Shown: positions 30,619 to 34,068 of the stretch, piece by piece
Layout: each line of letters starts with the position of its first letter
Position numbering within the stretch: the stretch's first letter is position 1
Source: Saccoglossus kowalevskii
Taxonomy: Eukaryota > Hemichordata > Enteropneusta > Harrimaniidae
Assembly (NCBI RefSeq): GCF_000003605.2
Contig: NW_003157229.1
Span: 568,432-602,499 of the forward strand
DNA length: 34,068 bases
Reading direction: 5' to 3'
The notes under the pieces: model-generated
Seen by the model: the letters and a program-made list of their open reading frames with translations, nothing else
Databases searched by the model: none
Told to the model about the DNA's origin: nothing
Translations under genes and position numbers: made by a program

Positions 30619-31215
30619 ATGTCCTGCTTTTTAGTTAACAGCCATATCATCAAAACACTAACGAGAATGAATGGAATATTAAAAACAAACATGACAATGC
30701 TAAATTACGTACATTCAAAAATACTTTCAAAAATAAACTTGAAAAAAGAAATACATAAACATTTCACAAAAACAATTAAACTATTGTTGAATAAGTTGCA
30801 AAATTCAGATTAAGTTGCCATATACTGGCAATAGAAAAGGAAAGGTACACTCAACCAAAAACACCAGTAGGAGTATTTGCTCTCATTGCCATATAATAGA
30901 AGATGAAATACACCATTTGATAAACTGTAAAATATTCATAAAAGAAACATACTAACGCAATAAACAGTAAATTCGCAAAATTTGATACCAAAGAACAATT
31001 TCAATTTATACTCAAATCAAAACACCACAGTATTATAGTTTTATTATCATAATACCTGACATTTTTATTACCTTATCAGTTATCTCATTTTATATTTTAT
31101 TATTACTAAAACCTTATTGTATTGTCATTAATTTCGAATGTAACCAAATTAGAAATGTCAATATTTCTGAACGGTTAGAATAAAGTTGTTTTTCATCTTC
31201 ATCTTATCTTATATC
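30619..31215 (+). mobile_element. Degenerate LINE ORF2 3' end with tail
   Basis: The frame at 30619-30813 ends LLLNKLQNSD, like the 'LTKLRISDH' segment of many invertebrate LINE proteins. A different frame at 30831-30870 gives IEKERYTQPKTPV, matching 'IEKGRYxxPKTPxEER'. After a further frame change, 30878-30952 gives CSHCHIIEDEIHHLINC, the C-terminal Cys/His motif 'CxxC...IEDExHFLxxCPxY'. The three pieces lie in the correct order, so this is one element broken by indels. An AATAAA at 31179-31184 is followed by TTTTTCATCTTCATCTTATC, consistent with the simple-sequence tail of a LINE. The RT core and endonuclease are absent. The clade is not assigned; family matching is from recall. Confidence 0.75.
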
Positions 31216-33389
31216 ATAATATCAAATCATACATTCCTGATCATGTTAGGTCCATATTTGAACAGATATTTTTGAAACTTTTTTTAAAGAATAAGTAAGT
31301 TTTCTCATACTTGTTTCTCTGTATAAGAAATTAATATTTGAAACTTTATTAGATATTTACGTAGCTTACATTTTCTATCTTTGACGTTGGCAACAACAAA
31401 TTTAAAAAAAAAACAATATAATTGGTTCGGTGTCACTCATTCAAGTTGTTGACCTTTTGTGCAGCAGTTCAAATACAGGAGACTTCACCTAAGCGTGCAC
31501 TTTTAGTGTACTTGACATGGGGTGTTCTGGGGAGGGGGATTCTTGGTGGGAAAATCATAACAAAGACTGGGCATGTAGCATTGCGTGCATTCGTGTGTAT
31601 ACTGCAACAAACAACGGAGTGCCTTGTCAAAATGTGTCAAACATTGTTGGATATACGTTTCACTTGTTTTACTATAGTATTTTATTATATTGCATTTTAA
31701 TATATAATATATTAATCTACTAGCCACAACAGAAATTATCTTCATTTATCCACATAAATTAGATTCATACCAGATTACGTCATTCTAATACTCATTAACG
31801 AGAAACACTACTATATCAAACAAACTTGAATGAATACAATCACACTCCCTATATCTAAACAGGGACTAGGATAAAGCATGATCACAACTCACATGCGTGA
31901 ACGCTATGGAACTTAATTAATGCAATTCCATTTAATGGAAATTCCAGCAAAAGAAGATGAGGATGAGATTTACTTGTGTGTGTTATATGTGCTCTGAGCA
32001 CAATGGGCTCAACGGAAAACAAAATAACCAAATCGCCGTGATTGTAATGAGTGATTGCACATAATGAGTTCAATAAGTGTCGTGCATGAAAGCTTTTACC
32101 CAATGCACTGCAGAACTTGTAAATCATTTAGATTGTTTATAATAATTTCAGTACGTAATGAAAAACGTACATGTATATGTAATACTACAGACTTCATTAT
32201 ATTTGCAATTTACGTATCCAAGTACACCCGCTCTTTGACTGAAGCAGGCGATGTAGTGTATGTTAATAATCGTTCAACTCATTACAATTGTAATCGAGTC
32301 TTGAATATCAGAATTGGTTTCACGAACTTATTTGTCAAATTTTAATCCTTTTTATAACTCGAAAATCTCATTCGCAACTGTGTCACCAACTTGACATTCG
32401 CTTTTAGGTGTAGGAAAAAATCATGTTGCCGACTGTCATTTGTGTGTTTTGAGAAAGTATTGGAAGTCGATCATTTGAAATGAAGGGAGTAACACTAAGA
32501 GAGAACAAAACTGCAAACGAGGTGTTGGCACATTTAGAAAATAAAAATGTAAGACGTCACAATAAGAAATATACTGATAATGTATAGAAATATTTTGTAT
32601 AAGTCTCGATCTTAACAAACGTAGTCATTTACTATTATAAATCTGAAATTATTGGAACCATTTTAATAAAAATGTAAATTTACCATGTGTATAAAAGATG
32701 TTAGTTAAAGTTGAAAAGAAAGTGATTTAAATTGTTACATTGGAATTGTCCAATATCAATGATAATGACGTGAGTGAATGTATGGCATGCTTCTCTGAGT
32801 TCAAAACCATGACATGTCGTGACATGTTGTTAATTCGCCTTTGAGAATAAAATGAGACAATGGCGCGGCTGTTAAATGTTAAATTAAAATCCTCATAGTT
32901 GTGCAATGATTAGATCTTTTTCTTGTAACATTCATGAAATATACATCTACTACTGCTATCAACATGACTTTCAATATGAAAAAGTACTATGAAAGTCCTT
33001 TGAAAAAATTATTTTGCTAGTGGTTGACATTTGTACCACTGAGACGAAATACGTTTGAGTCCTTTTTATATACTCTATATACTCTCAAATTCATGACAAT
33101 TCTTCATCAAATATTCTCCAAATAATATTATGCCACAAATGTTAACTATCAGGTGGCGTTTTATTTCCGGAGAAGCCTGTCAAATCCATCATGTTTTATT
33201 TTAATATACCACCAGCATAAAGATCACTGATAGTATTGGCGATTAATCTTGCTTCCATGCACTGGAACCAGAGACGAATTGAAGACAAATGATATTAATA
33301 TGTAACTATGTAAACATAGAGTAGATGCAATAAACCCATCAATGCAAGACTTGATACAAGTGAAATGAATCCATAATAATGGTTTCTAC
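31216..33389. other. AT-rich DNA, no gene seen
   Basis: ORFs at 31422-31700, 31503-31745, 31882-32127 and 32055-32345 overlap on different strands and frames and carry no recognisable domain. 32810-32826 contains two copies of TGACATGT separated by one or two bases. Otherwise I see no supported feature. Confidence 0.45.
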
Positions 33390-33734
33390 ACTATTAGGGA
33401 TATCAGAGAAAACAAAAATACAAGAGCCTGGCAATCCGTGTAAATAAATCACAGAAGATCAGACACGGAGAGAGAAGGTATTGAAGAAATAAACAAGTAC
33501 ATTAAGGGTGTACAAACTAAACCCCAGACATGACTGATGGAATATATATAATAAATACAGACATATTACGAACATATAAACATGCAAGGAAAAACATTTT
33601 AAGCAGACGCTCATCGCACTAATCCACACGACTATCATGGAGAAAAAGAAGAACGTGAACAGTTGAGACAGGAACTGGAGAAAACGGTAAAGAATAACTA
33701 TTTATCTGTTAAAAAGGAAACTGAAGTAACTTAA
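33390..33734 (+). pseudogene. Same-frame coding-like fragments ending in a coiled-coil-like segment; unassigned
   Basis: One plus-strand frame reads IRDIRENKNTRAWQSV, stop, then RRSDTEREGIEEINKYIKGV up to a TGA at 33531. After several stops it reopens at 33603 as DAHRTNPHDYHGEKEEREQL and RQELEKTVKNNYLSVKKETE, ending in TAA at 33732-33734. All pieces share the frame. The last piece is rich in Glu, Lys, Leu and Arg, as in a coiled coil. AATAAA at 33845-33850 lies about 110 bp downstream. Two readings are possible: a decayed element or gene with premature stops, or a genuine terminal exon starting after TTTTAAGCAG (exon start 33606, phase 0) with a poly(A) signal. I do not recognise the protein. 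Confidence 0.3.
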
Positions 33735-33844
33735 TAACACAGCCTAATCATGCCTCGTATTAACTGTTTACTTTGGACGTGTGTTTAGCACGCACCAACT
33801 TGGAAATGGGCTTGATAAACACATGATGGTATGTACCCATATAA

Positions 33845-33850
33845 AATAAA
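33845..33850 (+). promoter_or_regulatory. Possible poly(A) signal AATAAA
   Basis: A canonical hexamer about 110 bp after the stop of the open stretch at 33603-33734, followed within 60 bp by T/G-containing sequence. In AT-rich DNA such hexamers are common, so it matters only if the terminal-exon reading is right. Confidence 0.2.
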
Positions 33851-34068
33851 GCAATTTCATGTTGTTTATATATCATTAATTAAATCATTCATGTGTGGGG
33901 CGTCAGAAATATTGAAGCATCATTCAACATGTATTTAGATAAATCTTTTTAGGGATCATCAAAGTATATAATGATGATGATGTTATACATATATATACCA
34001 ATTCAAATTTAACATAATTTGGTCTCTCTTCCACGAACCTAGTGTTCATTTTAAGATTATTTACATAA

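Overview
This window looks like non-coding DNA from an animal nuclear genome. It is AT-rich, ordinary long ORFs are almost absent, three unrelated 5'-truncated LINE retrotransposon remnants are present, and there are four tandem arrays plus small inverted and dispersed repeats. CpG dinucleotides and CpG-containing motifs are common, so the DNA is not strongly CpG-depleted. LINE C-termini of these kinds (YGxEVWGF, YGSETW with a GRPKTTWRR-like tail, and CxxC...IEDEIHxLxxC) are familiar from marine invertebrates. A mollusc or other lophotrochozoan is my best guess, but it is an inference and not certain. There are no bacterial-type genes, operons, CRISPR arrays, or rRNA or tRNA genes that I can recognise.

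Layout. 1-634 is the right part of a 41-bp minisatellite with a four-unit higher-order repeat. 1741-2000 is a diverged tandem duplication. 3886-3963 is a 13-bp array in which every unit carries GGTACC. 5316-5475 is a MITE-like inverted-repeat element with NRF1-like TGCGCATGCGC cores in its arms. 9091-9395 holds ten identical copies of a 30-bp unit containing the E-box CACGTG. 10235-10288 is a strong two-part stem-loop. 12814-12995 (+), 14222-14907 (-) and 30619-31215 (+) are LINE ORF2 3' ends. 15850-17337 is a large degenerate 30-bp array of about 50 units with its own higher-order structure. 26820-28660 is less AT-rich than its surroundings and looks like an old unclassified repeat or pseudogene. 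33390-33734 holds same-frame coding-like fragments near the right edge.

Genes. No protein-coding gene can be assigned with confidence. The best candidate is a two-exon model on the + strand. A short ATG exon at 21563-21629 ends in a consensus donor (AAAG|GTAAGT), and a phase-compatible open exon at 23209-23324 follows a TTTTCACAG acceptor. Together they would encode about 60 residues of a basic protein that I do not recognise. The window may be intergenic or part of one or more long introns. Most of the short ORFs between stop codons look like chance or are by-products of the tandem arrays, whose 30-bp periods keep several frames open at once.
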